Assembly (NCBI RefSeq): GCF_019219025.1
Contig: NZ_JAHUWN010000002.1
Location: 124,001-188,000 of the forward strand
Reading direction: 5' to 3'
From: Bacillus sp. sid0103
GTDB lineage: Bacteria > Bacillota > Bacilli > Bacillales_B > DSM-18226
Length of the DNA stretch: 64,000 nucleotides
The translations under genes were made by a program, and so were the position numbers. The notes beneath the pieces are model-generated. The model had not been told where the DNA came from. It did no database searches and saw nothing but the letters and a program-made list of their open reading frames with translations. Position 1 is the stretch's first letter; every line of letters begins with the position of its first letter. Of the stretch, positions 42,635-51,613 are shown in pieces.

Positions 42635-42684
42635 AGTGATTATTGAGTTCGGTGCCTACCCTATACCGAAATAAAAATCGCCGA

Positions 42685-42713
42685 TAGACAAATTTCGAGC
42701 TGTGACTGTGACC
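42685..42713. repeat. Dispersed 30-bp repeat, copy 1
   Basis: TAGACAAATTTCGAGCTGTG and following ACTGTGACC match copies at 45121 and 50857. It touches the EamA stop. Confidence 0.65.
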
Positions 42714-43618
42714 TACCCCACAACCCTCCTCCAGTTGAATCCTTTTAATGTCTCCAAATGAACTAAAACCGTTCCTAGAATAATGGTCAAGGCCCCTATG
42801 CCGGATTGCCAGGAAAGATATTCATGATAGATAACGGCTCCCAGCGACACGGCAAGAATCGGCGAAATAAAGAGCCACGTTGATGGAAAAACCGGGTTCG
42901 TCTTTGCGACAAGCCAGTAATAGAGACTATGCCCCGCCATAGAACCAAAAACAACTAAATAAAAAAAAGAACCAAGTGCTTCGGGACGCATCAAATAATG
43001 AAACCGAATGTCTTCCGTGAAAAGGGATAACAAGATTAACAGGATTCCCCCATGCATCATTTGGACGGCATTTAAGGCAATAGGCGAAGTCGCAGTAAAT
43101 TTTCCGCTCACCTGTTTCGCGTACAGACTTCCCGATGCATAAAAAACCTCCCCAATAATAATCAAAAAACAGCCTACCAGCCAAATACCATTCTCTTGAA
43201 AATCAAAGCTGGGTAAAATCAGCAGGAATACACCGAAAACTCCGACAAGGCACCCAATGAAGGATTTTGCGGCCGCCTTCTTCTTCAAAATGACTGACTG
43301 TATCAATAAAATCAGCATCGGACCGGTTGCCGATAAGACAGCCGCTGTCCCTGACGTTACGTACTGTTCTGCCCAATAAAGGGTTGCAAACGTACCAAAC
43401 GTCAACCCGATCCCGGTAATTAGCATTTCCTTCCGAAAAAACAAACCAACCTTCGTTTTTCCTTGCCAAACCATGATCCAAAATAGAATAAAACCGGCAA
43501 GAAAAAAACGTAATCCAGCTGAGAGAAACGGCGGCACGCCAGCATCTACCCCTATTTTAATCGCAAGAAAGGTGGTGCCAAAAATTAAACACATGAACAA
43601 ATAACCGATCATTACCAT
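42713..43618 (-). CDS. EamA/DMT-superfamily transporter
   Basis: This 301-residue protein has ten transmembrane helices in two repeated halves (RhaT/EamA layout). The start is typical: MIGYLFMCLIFGTTFLAIKIGVDAGVPPFLSAGLRFFLAG, and the end of repeat 1 reads LSATGPMLILLIQSVILKKK. It probably exports an amino acid or amine. The MocR-type regulator gene is divergent, with ~110 bp between, the usual arrangement for a regulator and its target. RBS GGAGGAA. Confidence 0.9.
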   Translation of the reverse strand: MVMIGYLFMCLIFGTTFLAIKIGVDAGVPPFLSAGLRFFLAGFILFWIMVWQGKTKVGLFFRKEMLITGIGLTFGTFATLYWAEQYVTSGTAAVLSATGPMLILLIQSVILKKKAAAKSFIGCLVGVFGVFLLILPSFDFQENGIWLVGCFLIIIGEVFYASGSLYAKQVSGKFTATSPIALNAVQMMHGGILLILLSLFTEDIRFHYLMRPEALGSFFYLVVFGSMAGHSLYYWLVAKTNPVFPSTWLFISPILAVSLGAVIYHEYLSWQSGIGALTIILGTVLVHLETLKGFNWRRVVG

Positions 43619-43730
43619 TCAAATTCCTCCTTTTGCTCCATTATAGAGGGCAAAGGATAGAACAGATGATAATAAATAGACCAGATTCCATTCAATCATG
43701 GTAAAATCAAGTGACTAAGGAGGGAAAAAA

Positions 43731-45143
43731 ATGAGTAATGGTGAGTACCTGTTTAAACAAGTATATGATTATGTTCTGCATCGAATTGAGCTGAACGAAT
43801 GGAAAGAAAATGACAAGCTTCCCTCTGTCAGAAATTTGGCCGCCGAAATGAAGGTTAACCGCTTAACGGTATTAAAAGCCTATCAGCTCCTTAAACAGGA
43901 AAAGAAAATCTATGTCATAGATAAATCCGGCTATTATGTTCAATCAAGTGATGGCCATCAATTTGAAAACCTTGATAGCCCCATTATTTCAGCGTATGTA
44001 CAAAAAAATCACTTATCGGAAATCCATCAGGTTCCTGTTTCCTATCATTTTTCACAGGCGCTTATTGATCCCAATCTTTTGCCCAACACCTTTCTTTCTG
44101 ATTATGTAAAGAAGGTTTTTGACCTCTATCCCAAAGTGCTTTCCACCTACTCTACTGTTCAGGGAGACGAGGAGCTGCGCGAAGCACTCTCCTACTACTT
44201 TAACAGTCAATATAAAACGGTTACGAAGGCGGATGACCTGTTAATTACCACCGGGTCCCAGCAAGCCATTCATCTTATTGCCCAGGCTTTTGTCAAATCA
44301 AGAGACACCGTGTTAATGGAACGGCCAAGCTACAGTGCCGCCATTGATATTTTTAGAGCACAAGGAGCTAATATTGTAACGGTGGACATTCATCCTGGCG
44401 GTTATGATTTACAGCAGATTGAACTCATGATGAAAAAACACAAGCCGCGTCTCTTTTATCTGAATCCAACCTTCCATAATCCGACCGGATACACGGTTCC
44501 CGCTGCACAAAGAAAGGAATTGGTCCAATTAGCAGAGCAATATCGCTGTCTCTTAATTGAAGATGACGCCTATCATGACATCTATTTTGACCAGGAACCG
44601 ACGCCGCCCATTTACACCTATGATACTTCCGGGATGGTGATTTATATCAGGAGCTTTTGCAAATATATCTCACCCGGGCTGAGGATTGCCGTAATGTTGA
44701 CCGGGCAAGCAGCTGTGATGAAATCACTGCTGGTGGTAAAATCATTGACAGACAACGGCTCACCGCTTCTTAATCAAAAGATTTTCCTCCATTACTATTC
44801 ATCACCGAGGCTGCAGCAGCATATCGAAAAACTTCGAATTGCCCTGCAAATACGAAAGGAAATCATGGAGGAAGAACTATCTGCAACCGATTGGCAATGG
44901 ACCAGCCCAAACGGCGGCTTGAATTTATGGGTACAGCTTCCAAGCCTCATATCAACAGAAGAATTATTAGCAAAAAGCCTGCAGCAGTCGATTTCCTTTG
45001 TTCCTGGACAGATCTGCGACCCCTTAAAGCAGCCGTCCTCATGGCTCAGGTTAAGTTATTCCTATGCAAACGAAGAGCAAATTTCAAAAGGAATGAAAAA
45101 GTTTATCGAACTAGTTCAACCTTCGACAAGTTTTGGGCGGTGA
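43731..45143 (+). CDS. MocR-family (GntR-HTH plus aminotransferase) regulator
   Basis: This is a 470-residue fusion. An N-terminal GntR winged helix (EWKENDKLPSVRNLAAEMKVNRLTVLKAYQLL, residues ~20-60) joins a fold-type I aminotransferase domain with STVQGDEELREALSYYF, NPTFHNPTGYT and the PLP-binding Lys in SFCKYISPGLR (around residue 305). MocR proteins use PLP or an amino donor as effector. The last codons (QPSTSFGR) come from a dispersed repeat and overlap the AraC gene by 28 bp. It probably controls the EamA gene. Confidence 0.93.
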   Translation: MSNGEYLFKQVYDYVLHRIELNEWKENDKLPSVRNLAAEMKVNRLTVLKAYQLLKQEKKIYVIDKSGYYVQSSDGHQFENLDSPIISAYVQKNHLSEIHQVPVSYHFSQALIDPNLLPNTFLSDYVKKVFDLYPKVLSTYSTVQGDEELREALSYYFNSQYKTVTKADDLLITTGSQQAIHLIAQAFVKSRDTVLMERPSYSAAIDIFRAQGANIVTVDIHPGGYDLQQIELMMKKHKPRLFYLNPTFHNPTGYTVPAAQRKELVQLAEQYRCLLIEDDAYHDIYFDQEPTPPIYTYDTSGMVIYIRSFCKYISPGLRIAVMLTGQAAVMKSLLVVKSLTDNGSPLLNQKIFLHYYSSPRLQQHIEKLRIALQIRKEIMEEELSATDWQWTSPNGGLNLWVQLPSLISTEELLAKSLQQSISFVPGQICDPLKQPSSWLRLSYSYANEEQISKGMKKFIELVQPSTSFGR

Positions 45144-46321
45144 CAGGCACCTCTGTAAGCTGATGGGCTAAATTGCATATACTTTTTAAACATGCGGCTA
45201 AAATAATTAGCATCATCGAATCCTATTCTGGATGCAATCTCACTTATTGATAAATCCGTCATTTCTAAATACGATAAAGACAGCTCTATTCTCATTCGAT
45301 TTAAATAGTCAATCAAACTGATACCAACTTCTTTTTTAAATAAATGGCTAAAATGATACCGGCTCACGCAGCAATACTGTGCTATTTCATTCAGAGAAAT
45401 ATCCTTTAGATAGTTTTCTTTAATATAGCCAATAGCTTGTTGGATTAACGGGGTTAGTTCATTTAAATTACTGTCTTCTGATTGCTCTGTAAGCCACATC
45501 GCATATTCACAAACCGCATTGACAAATTTATCATAACGAATGATATGATAAAGGTTTTGAATAAAATGGGTATTGTTTGAAAGAATGGTAGTGGCATTGG
45601 CGCCCGATTCCATTACCCTTTTAGACATTAATAATACGATGGACACTACTTCTGTTTTAAACATATCCTCATTAAAATGACAAGCTTCCGCCAATTTTTC
45701 CATCAGGCGTTTCAAATTATGTATAATCCCGTCAGCATCCCCAATTTTAACAAGGGCAAGCAACTCTGCCTTCTCTTCATTAAACGGATTGATGACGGGC
45801 TCCTTTTGATTTCGTTTCATTTCGCAATGAAAGATTAATTGATTTCCTTGAAAAAAGCGGCCTGACATCGATTTCCTTGCTTCTAAAAAGGATTGGTAGA
45901 GTGCATATGGGTCTTGATAATATCTTCCAATCCCTATGGATACGGAAAGGTCAATCGAGGTTGCAGAAAGCTGAATGGCTTTTGCCATATCAACCATTTT
46001 TCTATTAAACTCCGTTTCTGACCCCTTTTCCTCAAGCTCTAAGAGAAGAGCTAGAACCCCCTCTTCAATCCAATTCCACAGAAAAGGAATATGTACCGTT
46101 TCCTCAATTCTTTCCACTAACTGTTGACCAACATTTTTTCTCCACTCCAAAGATTTCCCGCTTGCTATATCCGGATAACGATCTACTGAAACAACCATAA
46201 CCAAATGCGGCTGAATATAAATCTCAAACTTTTGTTGTAACTCGGCAAATGTCCCTTCATGGACAAGCGTCCCAGAGAGTAGAAGATATGAAAAAGCTGC
46301 ACTATTTGAATCCTGCTTCAT
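45116..46321 (-). CDS. AraC-family regulator with degenerate GGDEF-like N-terminal part
   Basis: The C-terminal ~100 residues carry two HTH motifs: DISLNEIAQYCCVSRYHFSHLFKKEVGISLIDYLNRMRIE and LSISEIASRIGFDDANYFSRMFKKYMQFSPSAYR. The N-terminal ~280 residues include VSIGIGRYYQDPYALYQSFLEARKSM, similar to YesN-like regulators with a degenerate cyclase domain. I chose the ATG at 46321; the previous ATG lies directly on the RBS GAGGTGG. The last 11 residues (GACHRPKLVEG) come from the dispersed repeat, so the natural end was probably SAYR. Its targets may be the lyase and MFS genes upstream. Confidence 0.9.
   Translation of the reverse strand: MKQDSNSAAFSYLLLSGTLVHEGTFAELQQKFEIYIQPHLVMVVSVDRYPDIASGKSLEWRKNVGQQLVERIEETVHIPFLWNWIEEGVLALLLELEEKGSETEFNRKMVDMAKAIQLSATSIDLSVSIGIGRYYQDPYALYQSFLEARKSMSGRFFQGNQLIFHCEMKRNQKEPVINPFNEEKAELLALVKIGDADGIIHNLKRLMEKLAEACHFNEDMFKTEVVSIVLLMSKRVMESGANATTILSNNTHFIQNLYHIIRYDKFVNAVCEYAMWLTEQSEDSNLNELTPLIQQAIGYIKENYLKDISLNEIAQYCCVSRYHFSHLFKKEVGISLIDYLNRMRIELSLSYLEMTDLSISEIASRIGFDDANYFSRMFKKYMQFSPSAYRGACHRPKLVEG
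45121..45151. repeat. Dispersed 30-bp repeat, copy 2, inside two coding ends
   Basis: CTTCGACAAGTTTTGGGCGG then TGACAGGCACC. It encodes the C-terminus of the MocR protein on one strand and of the AraC protein on the other. Confidence 0.7.
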
Positions 46322-46363
46322 TTTCATCCACCTCGTTCATCCAGTCTTTTAAGTTAAAGAAAA

Positions 46364-46398
46364 AGAAGCCGCTTTTCTCTAAAGATACAGTGGCTTCC
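46364..46398 (-). terminator. Terminator after the histidase-like gene
   Basis: GGAAGCC(AC) pairs with (GC)GGCTTC, followed on the minus strand by TTTTTCTTT. It separates the lyase from araC. Confidence 0.72.
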
Positions 46399-46410
46399 TG
46401 CTAAATACAA

Positions 46411-47970
46411 CTAATATTCTATTTCACCAATTAAATTTTCGACTATCGCTGCAATTTCTCCTTCTTGAATGTGGCGGAAAATGATTTCTATATCAGGATG
46501 AAAAAATCGGTCCTCTTGGACAGTTGGTACTTTCTCTCGGATAAATTGACGAACTTTTCCTGTTACTGTTGATGGATTCAATGATTCATAGAAATCTAAA
46601 GCCTGTGCGCCAAGCATCAATTCAATGGCTAAAATATATTGTAGCTTCTTTGAAACCTGATAGGCCTTTTTGGCGGCAAAATAGGCAAAACTAACCACAT
46701 CCTCCTGATTCGCACTTGTAGGGACATTATCAATAGTAGCTGGATGAGAAAGGACTCTGATTTCATTTAATAATCCGGCTGCCGTATATTGGGGAATCAT
46801 ATAGCCGTTATTCAGACCGGGATTAGCAACTAAGAAATCGGGCAATTCACTTACATGATAATTCACTAACCGGTCAATCCTGCGTTCAGCGATCTTAGCT
46901 AAGTTCGCCATCGCGATGGACATGGCATCTGCATCCATTCCAGCGTATGTGCCATCAAAATTTCCTCCCATGAGGGCAATGCCATCTTCCCCTTCAGGCC
47001 AGATGATGGGATTGTCACTTATGGACTGCATTTCATTCTTCAGGTTTTCCAAAGCATTTTTTAATACCCTTTTAACAGCACCATGGACTTGTGGAATACA
47101 GCGCAGACTTAGTGCATCTTGTAATCTATAATCCTTGTAATGTTGGGCAATTTCACTGTCGCTTAGAATTCTTAATAAATTAAGAGCTGTTTTCCCCTGT
47201 TCCTTGTGTTTTTTTAAGGAATGAAGTCGCGGGTCAAAGGCTTTTATCGTTCCCTTTAACGATTCAAACGAAATAGCTCCTGAAATATCTGCTGTCTTTA
47301 CAGCTTGAATCGCATTGTATAAAGCGAGAGCGGCAAACGCAGTAACAGAAGTCGTACCATTTAAAAGGGCGAGTCCTTCTTTACAGCCTAATACAACTGG
47401 CTTTAATCCGGCTTTTTCTAAAGCATCACAGCCTGAAAGGAGCTCACCGTTATACCAAGCTTGACCTTCTCCCATTAAAACTAAAGCGATGTGTGCTTCA
47501 GGAGAAAGATAGGCCACTGAACCATCACCTGGCACAAACGGCAAGATATCATGGTTTAACAATCCAGCCATAAGTTCTAATACCTCTAAGCTGACGCCCG
47601 AAAATCCATGGCCCAAATGGTTCAGAATCATGAGCTGAATCGCTCGGACCACTTCTTTTTCCAGCGGTTCTCCAACTGATACTGCATGGGACCGAACAAT
47701 ATTTCGCTGGAGGATTTCTGCATCGTCCTTCGAAATGACTTGAGTGACATTGCTGCCAAATCCAGTTGTCACACCATATATCGCCCGCTCTTCTTGTAAA
47801 AACTTTTCGATTAATCCGCGTGATGCTTTTACTCTGCTGCGAAAAGTTTCTGTAAAGGAAACTTTTGCTGAATATCGAGCAACAGCCATCACCTCATGAA
47901 TCGAAAGCTCATGATCTCCAAGAATAACCTCTCTTATATCTCTTGGGTGTAAATATTCAATCTTGGCCAT
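46411..47970 (-). CDS. Histidine/aromatic ammonia-lyase family protein without the MIO triad
   Basis: This 519-residue protein belongs to the HAL/PAL/TAL family: Tyr65 in AIYGVTTGFGSNV, NHLGHGFSGVSLEV, KEGLALLNGTTSVTAFAALALY, and SDNPIIWPEGED, as in HutH. However, the segment that normally reads GSVGASGDLAPLAH is GSVAYLSPEAH (residues 150-160): the Ala-Ser-Gly that cyclises to the MIO electrophile is deleted. It may have another reaction or bind only. RBS AGAGGTG. It follows an MFS porter gene by 30 bp. Annotators would call it hutH, but no hutU, hutI or hutG is nearby. Confidence 0.9.
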   Translation of the reverse strand: MAKIEYLHPRDIREVILGDHELSIHEVMAVARYSAKVSFTETFRSRVKASRGLIEKFLQEERAIYGVTTGFGSNVTQVISKDDAEILQRNIVRSHAVSVGEPLEKEVVRAIQLMILNHLGHGFSGVSLEVLELMAGLLNHDILPFVPGDGSVAYLSPEAHIALVLMGEGQAWYNGELLSGCDALEKAGLKPVVLGCKEGLALLNGTTSVTAFAALALYNAIQAVKTADISGAISFESLKGTIKAFDPRLHSLKKHKEQGKTALNLLRILSDSEIAQHYKDYRLQDALSLRCIPQVHGAVKRVLKNALENLKNEMQSISDNPIIWPEGEDGIALMGGNFDGTYAGMDADAMSIAMANLAKIAERRIDRLVNYHVSELPDFLVANPGLNNGYMIPQYTAAGLLNEIRVLSHPATIDNVPTSANQEDVVSFAYFAAKKAYQVSKKLQYILAIELMLGAQALDFYESLNPSTVTGKVRQFIREKVPTVQEDRFFHPDIEIIFRHIQEGEIAAIVENLIGEIEY

Positions 47971-48000
47971 TTAACACACCTCTTTATCTGAAAATAACGC

Positions 48001-49380
48001 TTAGGATAATTTTCTTTTACTAGAAAGCGGGGAATCGATGATGAGAGAGTTCCCCGTTTTAAGTTCTTCTTCATTGACATCGCTCATGGACAGATACTTT
48101 GTTTCCGGTGCCCATGCAATCGAGACAATCGTTCCAATTAATAATACAACACTCATCGCAATCATCGATGTACCCATTCCCCATGCACTAACACTAATCG
48201 GAAGCAAAAATGTTCCAATGGCAGAACCGATCCGGCTGACAGCTGTCGTGACGCCTACACCTGTTCCGCGAATTTCGGTAGGGAAAAGTTCAGCAGGATA
48301 AATTAAGGTAAGGTTGGAAGCAGCAGACATCACAAAAGTGAAGGTTGCAAATACAATAATGGCAATGGTTTGTGAATCTTTAGGCAAGACGCTTAAAATA
48401 AACAAGGATGCTGTAAGAATGATAAAGGTATAAATGGTGAATCCCCTTCGTGTAAGCTTTTCCGTACACCAAACCCCAACAATTGATCCAACTAGAAGGA
48501 ATAGGTTAAGCTGCATATCAATGCTAAACGTTTCTTCAAATCCCATTTTACTTAAAATGGTCGGAAGGAAGGTATAGATGGCGAAGTACGGAACAACCTG
48601 ACATACATAGAATAAGGATCCGAATGTTGTCTTTTTCCAAAGCTGTTTAGAGAAAAGATCGACCATACGGAAAGCATGTTTAGAACTTGTCTTAATCGTT
48701 TCATCCATGATAGCATTTGGTCCAAGATATTTTCTTACAATGGCGCGGGCCTCTTCCACACGCCCCATTTTTATTAGCCAAAGTGGTGATTCTGGAGTTC
48801 CAATACGTAAGATTAATAATATGAAAGCGGGAATGGCGGCACTCATAAGCATCCAGCGCCAAGCATCCGGGCCAGATTTTTGTAAATAAAACCCTACAAT
48901 ATTCGCAACAACATAACCGACTGTCCATAGCACATTTAAAGAAGAGAGCAATAATCCTCTATACTTTCTAGGGGCGAACTCAGCTAGTAATGTCGATCCA
49001 ACGGCATAATCTCCTCCTAAGGCAATCCCGATCAATAAACGCAAAATGAAAAGGGTCCATGGATCATTTACAAAAAACTGCAAGGCAGAGGCAATCCCTA
49101 TAATGAGAAAGTTGGCTAGGAAAATTTTTTGTCGGCCAATACGGTCAGACAATCCTCCTAATAACAGGCTGCCAAAAAAGAGACCGATTAACGCGGAGCT
49201 TCCAATTAATCCTTCCCAAATTGGCCCTAGTTTCATCTCTGGTCCTAATAAAGAAAGCGCCATTCCAATAATCCCTAAAGCATAACCATCTGAAAAGTTA
49301 GAACCGAAAGTAAGGGCGGTAATTCGAAGATGAAATCTATTCAGCGGGGCATCATCCATCAAATACGTTTGATTGCTCAT
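48001..49380 (-). CDS. MFS transporter, sugar/aromatic-acid porter type
   Basis: This 459-residue protein has 12 transmembrane helices. Signature loops are GGLSDRIGRQKIF (loop 2-3), RLLIGIALGGDYAVGSTLLAEFAPRKYRG (helix 4 to loop 4-5) and ESPLWLIKMGRVEEA (PESPRWL-like), as in the SP and AAHS families. YPAELFPTEIRGTGVG in the second half repeats the motif. It probably imports a substrate for the lyase-like enzyme encoded 30 bp downstream. RBS AAAGGAG. The substrate is unknown. Confidence 0.92.
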   Translation of the reverse strand: MSNQTYLMDDAPLNRFHLRITALTFGSNFSDGYALGIIGMALSLLGPEMKLGPIWEGLIGSSALIGLFFGSLLLGGLSDRIGRQKIFLANFLIIGIASALQFFVNDPWTLFILRLLIGIALGGDYAVGSTLLAEFAPRKYRGLLLSSLNVLWTVGYVVANIVGFYLQKSGPDAWRWMLMSAAIPAFILLILRIGTPESPLWLIKMGRVEEARAIVRKYLGPNAIMDETIKTSSKHAFRMVDLFSKQLWKKTTFGSLFYVCQVVPYFAIYTFLPTILSKMGFEETFSIDMQLNLFLLVGSIVGVWCTEKLTRRGFTIYTFIILTASLFILSVLPKDSQTIAIIVFATFTFVMSAASNLTLIYPAELFPTEIRGTGVGVTTAVSRIGSAIGTFLLPISVSAWGMGTSMIAMSVVLLIGTIVSIAWAPETKYLSMSDVNEEELKTGNSLIIDSPLSSKRKLS

Positions 49381-49584
49381 TAAAACAACTCCTTTTAGTA
49401 TTTTTTTGATTTTTCAGATAAGGAAATACAAAAAAAAATAACTAACTTGCCGTTCAAAAAATTTAAGCGTTTACACTTTACTTAGCTAAATTATAATAGC
49501 TGGAAGAAAAGAAGGCTCTAGACAATAATTCGAACTATTAGCACAATATTGCTATTGTAAATGAATCTCTCTGAAAAATAAAGA

Positions 49585-49610
49585 AAGGGAACCGCACTAG
49601 AGGTTCCCTT
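49585..49610. terminator. Terminator after the sarcosine-oxidase-like gene
   Basis: AAGGGAACC pairs with GGTTCCCTT around GCACTAGA. T-rich sequence follows on both strands. Confidence 0.82.
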
Positions 49611-49629
49611 TTGATCAATTCTACTAATA

Positions 49630-50784
49630 TTAGTTCCTACTAAATTTATTTGTAAATCGCTGAAGCGAAAACATGGAGATATCATAATTTGTTTGACCTT
49701 CCGTAACAAAATCACAAATAATTTTTCCTATAATACTTGCAAACTTAAAGCCATGTCCTGAAAAACCAGCGGCAATCATGACATTTGAAAAGGCGGGATG
49801 ACGGTCAATGATAAAATGTTCATCAGGCGTAAGTGTATAAAGACATGATTTCCCTTTCATCAAGCGGCCATTGGCTTTTGGCAGGTACTCCTTTGTAAAA
49901 TGCCGGCATTCCTCCTCATCCGAGGAACCCGCACCGTATTCCCGATTAAAATGATCCGGATCGACCTTTTCTCCCCCATCATGCCTTCCAACCTTTACAC
50001 CACTTCCACTCATGCTTGGAAAGCCATAATAATGTTCATTTCCTAAGTCGATGCTGAAAGCAGGAAAACAAGAGGAATCATATAGACGTTCATCACATTC
50101 AAACCATGAGACTGTTTTGCGTGTTGGCTGAAGAGGAATGTCTATTCCTGTTCCCTCAAGGATTTTTCCTGACCAGGCTCCTGAACACACAACAACATAA
50201 TCAGCAGAATATTGTTCATGCTTTGTATGTACAATGGCACCTTTAGCAAACTTCTCTATTTTCTCCACTTTTGTATTCGGCACCAAGGTCATCCCATTCG
50301 CTAACCCAAGCCGGCGATATGCCCGAAGACATTCCTCGCTAAATAGCACTCCTGAGTTTTTTTCTAAACATCCTACTAATCCATCTGGCAGAGAGAAACC
50401 AGGCCAACGGGCATTTATATCCCCGCTAGATAGTATTTCCTGCGGTAAAGAAAATTCTTTGGCGCTCTTGATTACTTCTTCGATAAAAGGAGACCCCTCT
50501 TCTCCAACACACAAAACACCTGTTGGAGAAAACAGCTTCATTCCGGATTCCTGCTCTAATTTCCTCCATAATTCTTGAGCTCCAAGTGCAAGAGGAACAT
50601 ATTGCTTTCCCTCTCCATAGGCATGACGAATGATTCGAGTATCTCCATGATGACTTCCAAAGTTATGAGGGGGATCATTTGCATCGATTAATAACGACCT
50701 TATTCCAAGCTTTGATAGGTAATATCCTGCAGCCATACCCATAGACCCTGCGCCAACAATCACAACATCGTAATGCTTCTTCAA
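49630..50784 (-). CDS. Monomeric sarcosine oxidase / N-methyl amino acid oxidase family protein
   Basis: This flavoenzyme oxidises N-methyl amino acids to the amine plus formaldehyde and H2O2. The FAD motif is VVIVGAGSMGMAAGYYLSKLG at the start, and the Cys that binds flavin covalently is in KGKSCLYTLTPDEHFIID (around residue 310). GSHHGDTRIIRHAYGEG is a family block near residue 50. I chose a TTG at 50784 (reading LKKHYDVVIVG): AAGGAAG lies 8 bp upstream, while the ATG at 50820 has no ribosome binding site. 384 aa, normal. Substrate could be sarcosine, N-methyltryptophan or pipecolate. Confidence 0.9.
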   Translation of the reverse strand: MKKHYDVVIVGAGSMGMAAGYYLSKLGIRSLLIDANDPPHNFGSHHGDTRIIRHAYGEGKQYVPLALGAQELWRKLEQESGMKLFSPTGVLCVGEEGSPFIEEVIKSAKEFSLPQEILSSGDINARWPGFSLPDGLVGCLEKNSGVLFSEECLRAYRRLGLANGMTLVPNTKVEKIEKFAKGAIVHTKHEQYSADYVVVCSGAWSGKILEGTGIDIPLQPTRKTVSWFECDERLYDSSCFPAFSIDLGNEHYYGFPSMSGSGVKVGRHDGGEKVDPDHFNREYGAGSSDEEECRHFTKEYLPKANGRLMKGKSCLYTLTPDEHFIIDRHPAFSNVMIAAGFSGHGFKFASIIGKIICDFVTEGQTNYDISMFSLQRFTNKFSRN

Positions 50785-50856
50785 ATCTATTACACTTCCT
50801 TCCAAATTTGAGATTATCATAACAGAAAATTCCTAATGATTGGAGAACTTTCTAAA

Positions 50857-50885
50857 TCGACAAATTTCGAGCGGTGACAGGCACT
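50857..50885. repeat. Dispersed 30-bp repeat, copy 3
   Basis: TCGACAAATTTCGAGCGGTG then ACAGGCACT, in the divergent gap between the flavoenzyme and PPOX genes. It is the best preserved of the three. Confidence 0.7.
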
Positions 50886-50933
50886 GTGTGGTAAAATGAT
50901 GTGGTTATTAAAACGGTGAAGGGATTGGAAACA

Positions 50934-51524
50934 ATGGCAGCAGAAAAAGGGGAGTGCATCCTGCAGGAGCGATATAGCACAACAAAGAAGGCTGCTTCTT
51001 TTTATAATAAGCAAATGCTCGATCATCTAAATGGCATGATGACGAAGTTTATCTCTGAGCAAAGTATGATGTTTATTTCAACTGCTGATTCTAGGGGCAG
51101 CTGTGATTCCTCATTCCGGGCAGGATTACCAGGTTTCGTGAGAATTATTGATGAAAAAACCATCATATATCCGGAATATAAGGGAAATGGTGTGATGGCC
51201 AGTCTAGGAAACATCATAGAAAACCCTCAAATTGGTCTAATGTTTATCGATTTTTTTGAGCATTGCATTGGACTGCATGTAAATGGCAAAGCTTCCATTA
51301 TTGAAAACAGTCAATTACTCTCGTCAGACTTGTCAGAGAATATCTTGATGGACATACATGAAAAAGAAGGAAACAAAGCAGAACGGTGGGTGCTCATCGA
51401 AGTTGAAGAGGCCTATATTCATTGTTCAAAGCATATACCGAAGCTGCAACATGCGGATAAAGAAATACTTTGGGGAACAGATGACGAAAAACAAAAAAAT
51501 GTAGACTTTTTTAAAGAAGAGTAA
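50934..51524 (+). CDS. Pyridoxamine 5'-phosphate oxidase-like (PPOX/FMN-binding split barrel) protein
   Basis: This 196-residue protein has a split-barrel flavin-binding fold. FISTADSRGSCDSSFRAGLPGFVRIIDEKTIIYPEYKGNGVMASLGNIIENPQIGLMFIDF follows the pattern of PPOX-family proteins (IGTADxxGxPDSSPRG..GF). True PdxH motifs are not evident; F420 or FMN reductase-like functions are possible. The ATG at 50934 is preferred to the GTG at 50901 because it gives a typical start and follows GGATTGG. It is divergent from the flavoenzyme gene. Confidence 0.87.
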   Translation: MAAEKGECILQERYSTTKKAASFYNKQMLDHLNGMMTKFISEQSMMFISTADSRGSCDSSFRAGLPGFVRIIDEKTIIYPEYKGNGVMASLGNIIENPQIGLMFIDFFEHCIGLHVNGKASIIENSQLLSSDLSENILMDIHEKEGNKAERWVLIEVEEAYIHCSKHIPKLQHADKEILWGTDDEKQKNVDFFKEE

Positions 51525-51540
51525 ATATCTTAAAAGATAT

Positions 51541-51569
51541 AAAAAAACCAAGGGGATCCCTTGGTTTTT
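51541..51569. terminator. Bidirectional terminator between PPOX and vanZ-like genes
   Basis: AAAAAACCAAGG pairs with CCTTGGTTTTTT around GGATC. It lies between two convergent genes. Confidence 0.92.
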
Positions 51570-51613
51570 TCTATTAAAGGTTTTCAGTTTGATTGGCAGC
51601 TACAAACACAGAC

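Noticed and set aside
46411..47970. Annotation as functional hutH
   Set aside because: The Ala-Ser-Gly triad that forms MIO is absent and no other histidine utilisation genes are adjacent.
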